A DNA stretch of 64,000 nucleotides from Bacteroidales bacterium (GCA_028704385.1 JAQVLA010000008.1:44685-108684); one strand, 5' to 3'; positions 43,299 to 52,771 are shown, counted from the stretch's first letter. Numbers and translations: made by a program. The notes: generated from the letters alone by a model not told the origin.

Positions 43299-44171
43299 AT
43301 GATAGCCCCGTCGAAACCAACACTTAGTTTGATTGACAAGTCTTTTAAACAAGACTACTCAAAAAACTTTCAGATGACCATCCGGATTGCACCGGATGGT
43401 TTTTCGTTTGTCATTTTTTCGCCCGAAAAACAACGATTTGTTGGCCTCGAAACCTATCATTTTTCTTCCCGTAACGAAGCCGTTAGCCTCGTCAATGTGA
43501 TTGACGAAATTATCATGAAACAGGCCTGGATTGCCTATCCCTATCAACAGGTGAAAGTGCTGGTCGAAAACAATTATATGGCATTAGTCCCCAATCCGCT
43601 TTACGACGAAAAGGAAAAAGGCACCTATCTGGCTTTTGCGCAGGATTTTCAGGAGAACAGCCGGATATCCCACGATCTGCTCAAAACTGCTGATGCAAGC
43701 GTGGTGTATTATATCTCCAATGTTCTCATGGCCAAAATCAAAGATCTGTGGGCCAATGCCAGCGTACATCATATCAGCAGTGCATTTATTGAATCGACTT
43801 TAATTGCAAACAAAAATAAACAGACTGATTCGGCAGTATTTGTGCACGTTAGGGATCATTGCTTTGATATGCTTGTGATTGAGGGTCAAAAATTCAAGTT
43901 CTACAACTTTTTTCGGTTCAATACCAAAGAAGACTTTATCTATTTTTTATTGTTTGCCATGGAGCAACAACAACTTAATCCCGAAAAAACACCCCTGATT
44001 CTTTCGGGTGCCATCGAACAGAGCTCGGCTATTTATGATATCAGCGAAAAATACATCAGACACATAAGCTTCGAAACACGCAACAAAAATTTTGACTATA
44101 GTTATGTGTTCGAAACCCTGATCTGGCATCACAACAGTTTGTTGTTTAACACCTTGCAATGCGAATTATAA
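43299..44171 (+). CDS. DUF3822 family protein
   Basis: A 290-residue cytosolic protein that matches the DUF3822 family of Bacteroidota: start SKPTLSLIDKSF and RIAPDGFSFVIFSPEKQRFVG, a second half with FVHVRDHCFDMLVIEGQKFKFYN, then LILSGAIEQSS. The two-lobed repeat (a beta-hairpin core around residues 28-60 and again around 175-215) recalls the actin-like fold of PilM/GspL, cytosolic platform proteins of type IV pili and type II secretion. This is inference. It lies between the pilin-like gene and rsmD and overlaps the latter by 13 bases. Confidence 0.7.
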   Translation: MIAPSKPTLSLIDKSFKQDYSKNFQMTIRIAPDGFSFVIFSPEKQRFVGLETYHFSSRNEAVSLVNVIDEIIMKQAWIAYPYQQVKVLVENNYMALVPNPLYDEKEKGTYLAFAQDFQENSRISHDLLKTADASVVYYISNVLMAKIKDLWANASVHHISSAFIESTLIANKNKQTDSAVFVHVRDHCFDMLVIEGQKFKFYNFFRFNTKEDFIYFLLFAMEQQQLNPEKTPLILSGAIEQSSAIYDISEKYIRHISFETRNKNFDYSYVFETLIWHHNSLLFNTLQCEL

Positions 44172-44695
44172 GGGGGAAATATCAACGACGCCAAATTGTA
44201 GCGCCAGCTAACCTGCCTGTTCGGCCGACAACAGATATGGCTAAAGAAAGCCTGTTTAACATCCTCGAAAATCAGATAGACCTGGATCAGATCAGGGTGT
44301 TGGATTTATTTTCGGGTACCGGCAATATTGCCTACGAAATGGCTTCGCGCGGATGTAAAAGTGTTTTGGCTATTGACCAACATCCTGCCTGCGTTCGTTT
44401 TATCAGATCAATAAAAGACAAATTACAGATTGAAAATTTGCAGGTACTGCAAATGGATGTATTTAAATTTGTTCCAACGACCAGGCAAAAATTCGATCTG
44501 ATTTTTGCTGATCCACCCTACGACAGCCCATATTTCCAACTTCTAGTGCAACTTGTTTTCGAACACAGCTTATTGGAGTCTGGTGGTATGTTTGTAATAG
44601 AACATTCCGGTAGTGAGGATTTTTCGGAACATGCTGCCTTTGTTGAATTACGACATTACGGCAGGGTTCATTTCAGTTTTTTCAAACAGGCATAA
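44159..44695 (+). CDS. rsmD: 16S rRNA (guanine-966-N2)-methyltransferase RsmD
   Basis: A 178-residue class I SAM methyltransferase. RIIRGKYQRRQIVAPANLPVRPTTD at the start (family start, split here over residues 2-26), LDLFSGTGNIAYEMASRG (SAM site) and FADPPYDSPYF with the N-methyltransferase motif DPPY. It modifies G966 in 16S rRNA. The start overlaps the DUF3822 gene. A bidirectional terminator begins at its stop codon. Confidence 0.92.
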   Translation: MRIIRGKYQRRQIVAPANLPVRPTTDMAKESLFNILENQIDLDQIRVLDLFSGTGNIAYEMASRGCKSVLAIDQHPACVRFIRSIKDKLQIENLQVLQMDVFKFVPTTRQKFDLIFADPPYDSPYFQLLVQLVFEHSLLESGGMFVIEHSGSEDFSEHAAFVELRHYGRVHFSFFKQA

Positions 44696-44720
44696 AAAAA
44701 CCGGCATTTGGCCGGTTTTT
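44696..44720. terminator. bidirectional terminator between rsmD and the DUF2795 gene
   Basis: Ten-base stem AAAAACCGGC / GCCGGTTTTT with a 5-base loop. T runs on both strands serve the two convergent genes. Confidence 0.9.
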
Positions 44721-44726
44721 AGATTT

Positions 44727-44948
44727 TTAATATTCGTCTTCATGAAAAAAGAAATCTTCCTTAGTGGGATAATCAGGCCAGATATCTTCTATACGTTCAT
44801 AAATCTCGCCTTCGTCTTCCATTTCCTGAAGGTTTTCGATAACTTCCTGAGGGGCACCTGAGCGAATAGCCCATTCCAGTAATTCATCCTTTGTGGCCGG
44901 CCAGGGAGCATCTTCCAGTTTTGAAGCTAATTCAAGTGTCCAATACAT
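44727..44948 (-). CDS. DUF2795-like small protein
   Basis: A 73-residue acidic protein from the Met at 44948 (MYWTLELASKLEDAPWPATK). The C-terminal half (WPDYPTKEDFFFHEDEY) is rich in Asp/Glu/Tyr. The pattern is well known in Bacteroidota and assigned to DUF2795. A -7 element at 44978-44985 lies downstream of the more distant in-frame start at 45035, so the shorter form is preferred. No signal peptide. Function unknown. Confidence 0.8.
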   Translation of the reverse strand: MYWTLELASKLEDAPWPATKDELLEWAIRSGAPQEVIENLQEMEDEGEIYERIEDIWPDYPTKEDFFFHEDEY

Positions 44949-44977
44949 AATTCCTAAGCTTAAGGTGATATTTTTTG

Positions 44978-45008
44978 CAAAAGTAATTTTTTTTTGATCG
45001 AAGTCAAG
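44978..45008 (-). promoter_or_regulatory. promoter of the DUF2795 gene
   Basis: Minus strand: -33 CTTG (45005-45008), 19-base spacer, -7 TACTTTTG (44978-44985), 29 bases before the start codon. Confidence 0.6.
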
Positions 45009-45034
45009 AAAAAACAAATATTTCATAAAACGCA

Positions 45035-45601
45035 CTAATAACGTGCTTTCCAGACTGTTTCGACTGCTCCGTTCCGATTGCCGAGGTATCTGGCCAACAC
45101 AAAAAAGTAATCGGACAAGCGGTTGAGGTACTGCAAATCGAGTGCATCAACAGGATACTGTTCGCTCAGATGCACAACCAAACGCTCGGCTCTCCTGCAT
45201 ACAGTGCGTGCCACATGGCAGTAAGATACCACCATATGTCCGCCAGGAAGTATAAAACTGGTGAGTTCGGGCAGAATAAGATTCATTTTATCTATCTCCT
45301 TTTCAAGTAGCTCAATGTCGGCTTCACTTAAGGAAGGCATTGATCGTGCAACAAAAGCATTTTTATCCTCGGCCAGATGTGTTTCAAGGGTGAAAAGCCT
45401 GTCTTGTATTTCAATTAAAATTTTGCGGCTGTGCTCATCGGTACTCTCATGATCCCGTATTAAACCCACAAAAGAATTAAGCTCGTCCACAGTGCCGTAT
45501 GCCTCAATTTTGTTGTGATATTTAGGAACACGTGTGCCACCAATAAGTGCTGTTTGTCCTTTATCACCCGTGCGGGTATAGATTTTAAAATCGTCAGCCA
45601 T
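45035..45601 (-). CDS. cob(I)alamin adenosyltransferase, PduO type
   Basis: A 188-residue PduO-type adenosyltransferase. Phosphate-binding start KIYTRTGDKGQTALIGGTRV, then YGTVDELNSFVGL, the conserved FILPGG segment, CHVARTVCRRAERLV and LNRLSDYFFVLARYLGN near the end. It makes adenosylcobalamin from cob(I)alamin and ATP, for enzymes such as methylmalonyl-CoA mutase; no B12 genes or B12-dependent enzyme occur in the window. It lies 65 bases after the ABC ATPase gene and could be co-transcribed with it. Confidence 0.93.
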   Translation of the reverse strand: MADDFKIYTRTGDKGQTALIGGTRVPKYHNKIEAYGTVDELNSFVGLIRDHESTDEHSRKILIEIQDRLFTLETHLAEDKNAFVARSMPSLSEADIELLEKEIDKMNLILPELTSFILPGGHMVVSYCHVARTVCRRAERLVVHLSEQYPVDALDLQYLNRLSDYFFVLARYLGNRNGAVETVWKARY

Positions 45602-45666
45602 AATAATTGTTTAAGGTGATAACAAGCTTTATGCCGGATTGTTTAAAAAATAGCCTTTATGCAAAC

Positions 45667-46383
45667 TTATTGTTGCTGAGCTACAGTGATGATATCCTGA
45701 TTTAGCTCGTCCGACTCTATTCTGCCATCACGTAATCTTACGATACGGTGAGCATATTTGGCAATGTCCTCTTCGTGTGTTACAACAATGATCGTATTGC
45801 CTGCCTGATGAATTGTTTCAAGTAATCCCATAATTTCAACAGAGGTTTTGGAATCCAGATTTCCGGTTGGTTCGTCAGCTAAAATAATTGACGGGCTATT
45901 CACCAGGGCACGGGCAATGGCAACCCGCTGGCGCTGACCACCCGACAATTCGTTTGGCCGGTGTTTGATCCGATCTGTTAATTGAACATCTGCCAGCACT
46001 TTTTCTGCAATCTCAATTCGCTGTTGCTTACCAATCCCCGAATAAACCAGTGGCAACATCACATTTTCGAGTGCCGTCGACCGTGGAAGAAGATTAAACG
46101 TCTGGAAAATAAACCCGATCTCCTTGTTTCGTATATCAGCCAATTCGTTGTCGTTCATTCGGCTGACGTCTTTCCCATTCAAAAAATAAGAACCGGCAGT
46201 TGGCGTATCCAGGCAGCCCAAAAGATTCATCAGGGTAGATTTGCCGGAACCCGAAGGCCCCATAAGGGCGACATATTCATTACGCCTGATATTTAGCGTG
46301 ATCCTATCAAGTGCTCTAACTATTTCTGTTCCAACCTTATAGTGACGTGAAATTGCTTCAAGACGAATAATATTGTTATCCAT
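45667..46383 (-). CDS. ABC transporter ATP-binding protein, LolD/MacB type
   Basis: A 238-residue ATPase from the Met at 46383 ([11 protein letters not shown]). The upstream alternative at 46407 lies inside the -7 element. Walker [10 protein letters not shown] (about 40), Q-loop FQTFNLLP, signature [15 protein letters not shown], Walker [14 protein letters not shown] and H-loop VTHEED are present. The sequence class is that of MacB/LolD/FtsE-like ATPases that partner with FtsX-type permeases. No permease gene is next to it, so its partner must be elsewhere. Confidence 0.93.
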   Translation of the reverse strand: MDNNIIRLEAISRHYKVGTEIVRALDRITLNIRRNEYVALMGPSGSGKSTLMNLLGCLDTPTAGSYFLNGKDVSRMNDNELADIRNKEIGFIFQTFNLLPRSTALENVMLPLVYSGIGKQQRIEIAEKVLADVQLTDRIKHRPNELSGGQRQRVAIARALVNSPSIILADEPTGNLDSKTSVEIMGLLETIHQAGNTIIVVTHEEDIAKYAHRIVRLRDGRIESDELNQDIITVAQQQ

Positions 46384-46404
46384 GAGCAGGTGTTTTGGGA
46401 AAAA

Positions 46405-46412
46405 CAAAGTTA
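46405..46412 (-). promoter_or_regulatory. -7 promoter element of the ABC ATPase gene
   Basis: Minus-strand TAACTTTG (TANNTTTG), 21 bases before the start at 46383. Confidence 0.5.
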
Positions 46413-46422
46413 CTAAACAATT

Positions 46423-47214
46423 CTACATCTTTATTGTAAAATGTTGCTTTGCAATTCCCTTTCTAAAAAACACCAACCCAAACTGAAAAAGATCAATGGT
46501 AAGACTCACCTGATCACTATTCTGTATTTTCTTCCAGGCTTCATCCATCTCGGCTGACCAGTGAATGTCGTCAAAAATAAAAATACTATCATCGTGAGCC
46601 TTTGTAAGGCAGTGATGAAAATAATCGAGGGTTGGTATTTGTTGATGATTCCCATCAAAAAAAACAAGATCGAGCCGTGGCAACTCATTTAACACTTCTG
46701 GCAGGGTTTGGTTAAAGTTTCCTATTACGATATTTACATTCTTTACTTTGAGCCTTTCAAAGCTGTTGGCCGCCACCTGAGCCATAGAAGCGCATCCCTC
46801 AAGAGTGGTTACTTTTGATTCCGGATTACCCAATGCCAGTGCAGCGGACCCCAATCCTGCAGCTGTGCCAAACTCGAGGGTGTATTCGGGTTTGAAATGA
46901 TGTGATAACCGAAAAAGCAGCTGGTTAAATTGTTCGGCGTGTGAGCGTCTTTTCACAAGCTGCTGCACCCTTGCCCGATACGTAATAAACATCTTTGAAC
47001 CAGCCGAAGCACCAAAATCAACCGTTTCGATAACATTACGGTTACTAAGCAGGCGTTTTCGCTGCTGATGTAGGGTTACATATTCGGGATATTGATTTTT
47101 GTCGTGCAACACCTCACTTGCCAATTGATAAACAAATGGCGAATGCAGTCCGTGTAATCCTTTTGCCCTGAATAAATAAGCTATAAACTCACTTGTTTTG
47201 TTTATAAAGCTCAT
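46423..47214 (-). CDS. SAM-dependent O-methyltransferase-like protein
   Basis: A 263-residue protein. The N-terminal 80 residues are helical (KGLHGLHSPFVYQLASEVL is a conserved Bacteroidota start). A class I methyltransferase fold follows: YTLEFGTAAGLGSAAL (SAM site), VTTLEGCASMAQVA, LDLVFFDGNHQQIPTLDYF and IFIFDDIHWSAEMDEAW. The DGNHQ and DDIHW segments agree with O-methyltransferase families that bind a divalent metal. Substrate unknown. It has its own promoter element at 47241-47248. Confidence 0.82.
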   Translation of the reverse strand: MSFINKTSEFIAYLFRAKGLHGLHSPFVYQLASEVLHDKNQYPEYVTLHQQRKRLLSNRNVIETVDFGASAGSKMFITYRARVQQLVKRRSHAEQFNQLLFRLSHHFKPEYTLEFGTAAGLGSAALALGNPESKVTTLEGCASMAQVAANSFERLKVKNVNIVIGNFNQTLPEVLNELPRLDLVFFDGNHQQIPTLDYFHHCLTKAHDDSIFIFDDIHWSAEMDEAWKKIQNSDQVSLTIDLFQFGLVFFRKGIAKQHFTIKM

Positions 47215-47240
47215 TACGAATTGTTTGTATGATTCGGCTA

Positions 47241-47248
47241 CAAAATTA
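47241..47248 (-). promoter_or_regulatory. -7 promoter element of the O-methyltransferase-like gene
   Basis: Minus-strand TAATTTTG, 26 bases before the start codon. Confidence 0.55.
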
Positions 47249-47307
47249 AGAAAATATCAATCTGATTTTAAGTAAAATTCTTTAATCTATCGATTTCAAA
47301 TCCTTTC

Positions 47308-48858
47308 CTATTCAAACGCAATTTTTTGGATAAAGAATACACTTCTTGGATTATTGCTGACAAGCCTGCTGTTGTTGATCTTTTGATTGGCTGTAACAAC
47401 AAAATAATTGCTGTACCAATAATCCAGCCGGCCAAAGTTCTCTTCCAGAAGCCGGTCATTCGAAAAGCGTAAGTCCAGGTTTGTGCGGGCTACCTCTCCT
47501 ATCAACCCTCCTTCCAGATCAAAAAGCTTACTGTGCAACACTCCTTCGTTATAAAATGCCGCCAGCACTTCACCCTGGTTAGCTGACACATTAACGTGAC
47601 GTTCAAGCTCATAGCTTTTCAAATCTCTTATTTGAAATGTGTTTAGCCAGTTTACTCCGCCCTCAGTATTGAATGAAACCAGTATGGTACTAAAAAACTG
47701 ATATCCTTCGAAAATGGTGTAGGTATAAGGTATTGGACGGCCATAAAAATCATAATCAATCCGCGATTCAACCCGATAACGCGGACGAAAAGCTTCAGCC
47801 GAAAACAATAACAGGCTATCCTGATTAATCAGTTGAGGCTCATAAAACTGAAATGCGATATCAGCCTCCTCCATACTGGCCTTGCCGCGGGATTGTTGCT
47901 GTCTGTAACGCATCAGGTCTTCACTCGCCAAGGCATTGTCAATATTAGGCAAGCCTGCAAAAGGATGGTACTGAATGCTGCTTTGTCCGTTTGGTTTCAG
48001 TTGCAAATAAAACAAGCCTGCCGCCTCACGAGCTGTTGTTTCCTGTGCATTTTTTAATGCTGTGGGCTTACTTTTCTCGCGTTCGTATGTGCCAATGGCA
48101 ACTATTTCCTCTCCATGCCCATAAAATCCGACTGATGCCAAAAAACGGTGTTGTTCATCAGCAATTTCAAAACGATTGATTAATTGGCCATTTGAATCAA
48201 AAATCAAAAATATATCCGCTTCAAACCTTTTACTGCCAAACCGTTTCAAAAAAACACCAAACTTTCTGCTATCTGAAATAACATCAATCTCCTGGATCAA
48301 ATACTGCCCTTCGGATAAAATGTCGATTGGCGTTAAACTCCCATCTGAAAGATTGAAAAAAAGCAGATCGGCCAGATTATCTGCCAAATTAACACCTATC
48401 ATTAATTTATCTCCATATGCTGCGAGTTTGCTTATTTCGGACTGGGCCGGGAAAACACCTCCCATCAGGCTGAACTTCTCATTTTTCAAATGAAAACTTA
48501 TAATTTCATAGGGAATCGGGTCTTGCTTTTTGCCTGTATTATTTAAAAATAAAACGACCAATCGCTCCTCTGTTGAAAGGATTTTGTGTATGCGCATACC
48601 TTCTGACAGAGCAACAAGCTTTACCCATTTTTCGGTAAGGTTGGTATCGAGTTTTGAAAAATACCAATTGCGTCTGTTGTTTTCATCCAGCTCACGGCTT
48701 TCATAAAAAAGCATTAAGCCCTCCACACCCAACAACTCATAGCCATAGCTCTTGCTATCGATGCGGGCAGGCAATTCAAGGCGCACAGGCTCATATTCCT
48801 GTGCCTGCACAGAAAAGTAAAGTAAAATCAAAAAAAACAAACAGTTGAATTGCTTCAT
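47308..48858 (-). CDS. secreted protein of unknown function
   Basis: A 516-residue exported protein with a signal peptide (1-19, cleavage after VQA before QEYEP). I do not recognise a family. The body is beta-rich, with recurring blocks of the kind (K/R)-(L/I)-hydrophobic then polar turn (for example LMLFYESRELDENNRRNWYF, YLIQEIDVISDSRKFGVFL, EEIVAIGTYEREKSKPTAL), consistent with a beta-propeller. It lacks a lipobox and a recognisable type IX sorting domain, and ends SVFFIQKIAFE. It has no obvious operon partner. Probably periplasmic. Confidence 0.7.
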   Translation of the reverse strand: MKQFNCLFFLILLYFSVQAQEYEPVRLELPARIDSKSYGYELLGVEGLMLFYESRELDENNRRNWYFSKLDTNLTEKWVKLVALSEGMRIHKILSTEERLVVLFLNNTGKKQDPIPYEIISFHLKNEKFSLMGGVFPAQSEISKLAAYGDKLMIGVNLADNLADLLFFNLSDGSLTPIDILSEGQYLIQEIDVISDSRKFGVFLKRFGSKRFEADIFLIFDSNGQLINRFEIADEQHRFLASVGFYGHGEEIVAIGTYEREKSKPTALKNAQETTAREAAGLFYLQLKPNGQSSIQYHPFAGLPNIDNALASEDLMRYRQQQSRGKASMEEADIAFQFYEPQLINQDSLLLFSAEAFRPRYRVESRIDYDFYGRPIPYTYTIFEGYQFFSTILVSFNTEGGVNWLNTFQIRDLKSYELERHVNVSANQGEVLAAFYNEGVLHSKLFDLEGGLIGEVARTNLDLRFSNDRLLEENFGRLDYWYSNYFVVTANQKINNSRLVSNNPRSVFFIQKIAFE

Positions 48859-48995
48859 TTAAACCTGATATGCTTGCAATGTAACGAAAATAAATATTTT
48901 TTATGATTACGACACTTTTATAAAAACTCTATTGTGGGGTAATAAAACAATGCCGTTCCAACGATACTGTATGCTACCGGACAAAATTTTATGAA

Positions 48996-49033
48996 AAAAA
49001 CTGCACAAAGAATCTTTCCTCTGTGCAGTTTTT
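48996..49033 (-). terminator. terminator of the sorting-domain adhesin-like gene
   Basis: Twelve-base stem AAAAACTGCACA / TGTGCAGTTTTT (48996-49007 and 49022-49033), 14-base loop, with T run on the minus strand, 19 bases past the stop. Confidence 0.85.
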
Positions 49034-49051
49034 ATTCATTTTAACTGAAAT

Positions 49052-50695
49052 TTATTTTACAAAGCGTGCATTGGTGTAGGTGCCATCTTCATAGGCAAAA
49101 CCAATCACATAAACTCCTTGTTTGAAGTTGGTTACATCAATCCGGCTGTCACCGGCATTCAGTCTATTACTATAAACAAGTTTGCCTGTCATGTCAACAA
49201 TTTGAATGTTTGCATTAGCCTTCAAACTAAAGCTGATTTGATCAGTAGCGGGGTTCGGATAAACTTTAACTTTTTGGGTATTCATTTCATCAATACCAAC
49301 TGTTCCTTCGCCAATCACCCTAACATAATCAACTTCCCAGGTTGAAGCTGCAGCGGTAGTGGAAGTGTATTTAAATGCCACATACAATTTTGGATTCGCA
49401 TAGGCAAGAACATCCAGTGAACCAGATTCTGCCCATTCATATCCACCCGGCGACCAGTCGAACTGAACTGTTAAATCTGTCCAGCTAAAATCGTTTGGAT
49501 TTCCCTGTCCGTCGTAATCACTTGAAACCATAAGCCTTAGCGGATCGCCGTCAAAGCTGTAGGCAGTGCGGAAACTAAGTGTAGCTGATTGCATATTCGT
49601 AAGGTCCATTTCGGGGCTGATCAGCCAATCCTCATTAAGTAAAGGGCTTCCGGCATAACCTGACATACGTGCAAATTGATCATCATCAAAGGTGCTGTGC
49701 GACCAAACCTGATCACCAATAACATTATATGCATTCATCACACCCAGATCCTCATCAAAAGGCTCGTTTAGCAAGGCAACTGTATTTGAAGTAGTTATCG
49801 TAGCCTCTGGATAAGTTCCATCAGTTTTGTAATTGATATTTTCTCCAAAATTGGTATATGGGAAAATAGCAAAATGATAGGTTGTATTAGGCTCCAATGC
49901 ACTAAAAACATGCGCTTCCTGACCGTAAGGCACATTCCAGGCGATATATCCCATTGTGATATCCAGGTTGTTGGCAACAGGAGTACCATCAACAGGAAGT
50001 TCAAAATTCAATCCTCTGGTTACCAATGCTTCACCAAGAATCAGATACGCATCTGGTAGTTGTTCGCCGGTGGCATCAGTCCAGCTGAGGTTAACACCTA
50101 AATCTCCGGTTTCAGCAGCAAAAGCGGTGGGAAAATTTGAAGGTTCGGGTTTGATCACTATATCTCCGCTGATGGAGAAGTCGTCATAAAAAACGGAACC
50201 GCCTGAATTACCGTCCTGTTTGTAAACACGTACTTCAAAGCGAAATTTTGCAGCATTGGCAGGTGCTGTAAGTATTTGTGAATAATGCATCCAACTGGCA
50301 TTATCCTCACTGTATGTGCCCGGGCGCAAAATATCTGCATCATCTTCCAGATAGGTATTACCTTCGTCCATCCAATAGGCCCAGATACGTGTACGGGCAG
50401 CCGGATCATTGTCATAATAGTAATACTCAATGGTGTAAGTTGTTCCCGGTAAGATCCCGTCAACATCCTGCTGGAAATCGAGCGTGCCGTCGCCAGAAGT
50501 GTGACGAGCTGAAAAACTACCACTATGAACTGTGCCGGATTCTTTAGTAATACTTTCGGCTTTATCCCAACCAGTTGGTTCGGTATCAGAGTTCCATGCT
50601 TCCAGGTTGCCATTTACAACCAGATTTTGGGCTTGTAGTGGCATGAAAAACGCCACAAATGCAAAAGTTAAAATAGTAAAGATAATTTTCTTCAT
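49052..50695 (-). CDS. type IX-secreted protein with jelly-roll and choice-of-anchor J domains
   Basis: A 547-residue secreted protein. Signal peptide (to QA, mature start QNLVV), a carbohydrate-binding-like jelly roll (about 23-180, NLVVNGNLEAWNSDTEPTGWD then SGSVFYDDFSISG), a fibronectin-III-like segment (about 190-300), a choice-of-anchor J/cleaved-adhesin domain (about 310-465, with DWLISPEMDLTN and WEVDYVRVIGEG), and a type IX type A sorting domain (about 475-547: VKVYPNPATDQISF, GVYVIGF, NARFVK). It should be carried across the outer membrane by the system encoded at 9-23 kb and fixed to the surface or released. Confidence 0.9.
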   Translation of the reverse strand: MKKIIFTILTFAFVAFFMPLQAQNLVVNGNLEAWNSDTEPTGWDKAESITKESGTVHSGSFSARHTSGDGTLDFQQDVDGILPGTTYTIEYYYYDNDPAARTRIWAYWMDEGNTYLEDDADILRPGTYSEDNASWMHYSQILTAPANAAKFRFEVRVYKQDGNSGGSVFYDDFSISGDIVIKPEPSNFPTAFAAETGDLGVNLSWTDATGEQLPDAYLILGEALVTRGLNFELPVDGTPVANNLDITMGYIAWNVPYGQEAHVFSALEPNTTYHFAIFPYTNFGENINYKTDGTYPEATITTSNTVALLNEPFDEDLGVMNAYNVIGDQVWSHSTFDDDQFARMSGYAGSPLLNEDWLISPEMDLTNMQSATLSFRTAYSFDGDPLRLMVSSDYDGQGNPNDFSWTDLTVQFDWSPGGYEWAESGSLDVLAYANPKLYVAFKYTSTTAAASTWEVDYVRVIGEGTVGIDEMNTQKVKVYPNPATDQISFSLKANANIQIVDMTGKLVYSNRLNAGDSRIDVTNFKQGVYVIGFAYEDGTYTNARFVK

Positions 50696-50736
50696 AAGGA
50701 TACAATTTTTAATATTACTTCCATAATTTCAAACGC

Positions 50737-50744
50737 CAAAGTTA
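50737..50744 (-). promoter_or_regulatory. -7 promoter element of the sorting-domain gene
   Basis: Minus-strand TAACTTTG, 42 bases before the start codon. Confidence 0.5.
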
Positions 50745-50777
50745 AGGATAAAAAAAGTTTAGCAGATTAAAAAAACA

Positions 50778-50812
50778 TAAAAAAAGGGCTGATCACCAGT
50801 GGATCAAGCCCT
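50778..50812 (-). terminator. terminator of dnaK
   Basis: Stem AGGGCTGATC / GATC-A-AGCCCT (50785-50794 and 50802-50812, one bulged base) with a T run on the minus strand, 25 bases past the dnaK stop. Confidence 0.8.
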
Positions 50813-50836
50813 AAATATATTAAGATTTAGATAAGT

Positions 50837-52756
50837 TTATTTTTTATCGTCAACCTCTTCAAAATCCACATCGGTTACTTCATCATCGCTTCCCTTACCG
50901 GACGATGAGCCAGTGTTGGCATCAGCACCTGGCTGAGCATCATTTGGCGTTTGCTGTGTGTTTTTATACATTTCCTCGCTGGCCGACTGCCATATTCCGT
51001 TGAGTTTCTGCATAGCAGCATCAATCGCCGGAATATCCTGGCTTTGGTGCGCTTTTTTTAATTCTTCGAGAGAGCTTTCTATTTCTGATTTTTTATCAGC
51101 CGGAAGTTTATCACCGTATTCTTTCAACTGTTTTTCAGTTTGAAATACAAGTGCATCTGCTGCATTTAGCTTGTCGATTTTTTCGCGTTCTTTACGATCT
51201 GCTTCTGCATTGGCTGTTGCTTCGTCCTTCATCTTTTGGATTTCGGCATCGGTTAGTCCCGAAGATGCCTCAATACGGATACTCTGTGATTTTCCGGTAG
51301 CTTTGTCTTTGGCAGAAACATGCAGGATTCCGTTCGAGTCAATGTCGAATGTTACTTCAATCTGTGGGATCCCGCGAGGTGCCGGTGGAATATCATTGAG
51401 GTGGAACCGCCCGATACTCTTGTTCTGATTAGCCATTGGCCTTTCACCTTGCAGCACATGAATTTCAACTGAAGGCTGGTTATCCGCAGCTGTTGAAAAT
51501 ACTTCAGATTTTTTTGTCGGGATGGTTGTGTTCGACTCGATAAGTTTTGTCATCACTCCGCCGAGGGTTTCAATACCCAGGCTAAGTGGTGTAACATCAA
51601 GCAAAAGCACGTCCTTTACCTCTCCGGTAAGCACACCACCTTGAATAGCAGCTCCAACAGCCACCACTTCATCGGGGTTTACACCTTTGGAAGGTTCTTT
51701 TCCGAAGAAGTCTTTAACGATATTCTGAATGGCAGGAATACGTGTTGAGCCACCTACCAAAATCACTTCATCTACATCGCTTGCGGTCATTCCGGCATCT
51801 TTCAGTGCCTGACGGCAAGGTTCGATGGTTCCGCGTATGAGTGTATCGGTGAGCTGTTCAAATTTCGAACGGGTGAGTTTACGTACAAGGTGTTTTGGCA
51901 CGCCATCAACCGGCATGATGTAGGGCAGGTTGATCTCTGTTTCGGTTGAACTGGAAAGTTCAATTTTAGCTTTCTCGGCTGCTTCCTTCAAGCGTTGTAG
52001 TGCCATAGGGTCTTTACGCAAATCAAGGCCTTCGTCTTTTTTAAACTCATCTGCAAGCCACTGAATAACAGCATCATCAAAATCGTCGCCGCCAAGATGT
52101 GTATTACCGTTAGTAGATTTTACTTCAAATACTCCTTCACCCAATTCGAGGATTGAGATATCAAAAGTACCGCCACCAAGGTCGAAAACAGCAACTTTTA
52201 CATCGTTTTTCTTTTTATCAAGGCCATAAGCCAAAGCGGCAGCAGTAGGCTCATTGATGATACGTTTTACTTTGAGGCCGGCAATTTCTCCGGCTTCTTT
52301 GGTTGCCTGACGTTGCGAATCGCTAAAATAAGCCGGAACAGTGATAACCGCCTCTGTAACCGACTGACCCAGATAATCTTCGGCTGTTTTCTTCATTTTC
52401 TGAAGCACCATAGCCGAAATTTCCTGTGGGGTGTACATACGATCATCAATCTGAACGCGTGGTGTATTGTTTTGTCCTTTAACAACTTTGTAAGGTACCC
52501 TGTTCACCTCTTTTGAAACCTGATCAAATGTCTCGCCCATAAAGCGTTTGATCGAAGAAATCGTTTTTTCGGGGTTAGTGATGGCTTGACGCTTTGCCGG
52601 ATCACCCACCTTGCGTTCACCGTTTTCGGTAAAGGCCACAATTGAAGGTGTTGTGCGACGACCTTCGCTATTCGGGATTACAACCGGCTCGTTACCTTCC
52701 ATTACAGCAACGCATGAGTTGGTTGTTCCAAGGTCAATTCCAATTATTTTTCCCAT
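50837..52756 (-). CDS. dnaK: molecular chaperone DnaK (Hsp70)
   Basis: A 639-residue Hsp70. Start [20 protein letters not shown], nucleotide-binding motifs [14 protein letters not shown] and [11 protein letters not shown], linker [19 protein letters not shown], substrate-binding domain to about residue 600, and a C-terminal tail ending DFEEVDDKK, close to the EEVD-type tail of Hsp70. It folds and refolds cytosolic proteins with DnaJ and GrpE, neither of which is encoded next to it. The gene has a terminator behind it and a very strong ribosome binding site. It ranks as a high-expression housekeeping gene. Confidence 0.98.
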   Translation of the reverse strand: MGKIIGIDLGTTNSCVAVMEGNEPVVIPNSEGRRTTPSIVAFTENGERKVGDPAKRQAITNPEKTISSIKRFMGETFDQVSKEVNRVPYKVVKGQNNTPRVQIDDRMYTPQEISAMVLQKMKKTAEDYLGQSVTEAVITVPAYFSDSQRQATKEAGEIAGLKVKRIINEPTAAALAYGLDKKKNDVKVAVFDLGGGTFDISILELGEGVFEVKSTNGNTHLGGDDFDDAVIQWLADEFKKDEGLDLRKDPMALQRLKEAAEKAKIELSSSTETEINLPYIMPVDGVPKHLVRKLTRSKFEQLTDTLIRGTIEPCRQALKDAGMTASDVDEVILVGGSTRIPAIQNIVKDFFGKEPSKGVNPDEVVAVGAAIQGGVLTGEVKDVLLLDVTPLSLGIETLGGVMTKLIESNTTIPTKKSEVFSTAADNQPSVEIHVLQGERPMANQNKSIGRFHLNDIPPAPRGIPQIEVTFDIDSNGILHVSAKDKATGKSQSIRIEASSGLTDAEIQKMKDEATANAEADRKEREKIDKLNAADALVFQTEKQLKEYGDKLPADKKSEIESSLEELKKAHQSQDIPAIDAAMQKLNGIWQSASEEMYKNTQQTPNDAQPGADANTGSSSGKGSDDEVTDVDFEEVDDKK

Positions 52757-52764
52757 TTATTTTT

Positions 52765-52771
52765 CCTCCTT
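52765..52771 (-). promoter_or_regulatory. strong Shine-Dalgarno of dnaK
   Basis: AAGGAGG on the minus strand, eight bases before the dnaK start. Such full-length sites are rare in Bacteroidota. No TANNTTTG element was found in the 259-base gap behind it (52757-53015), where I see nothing else. Confidence 0.65.
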
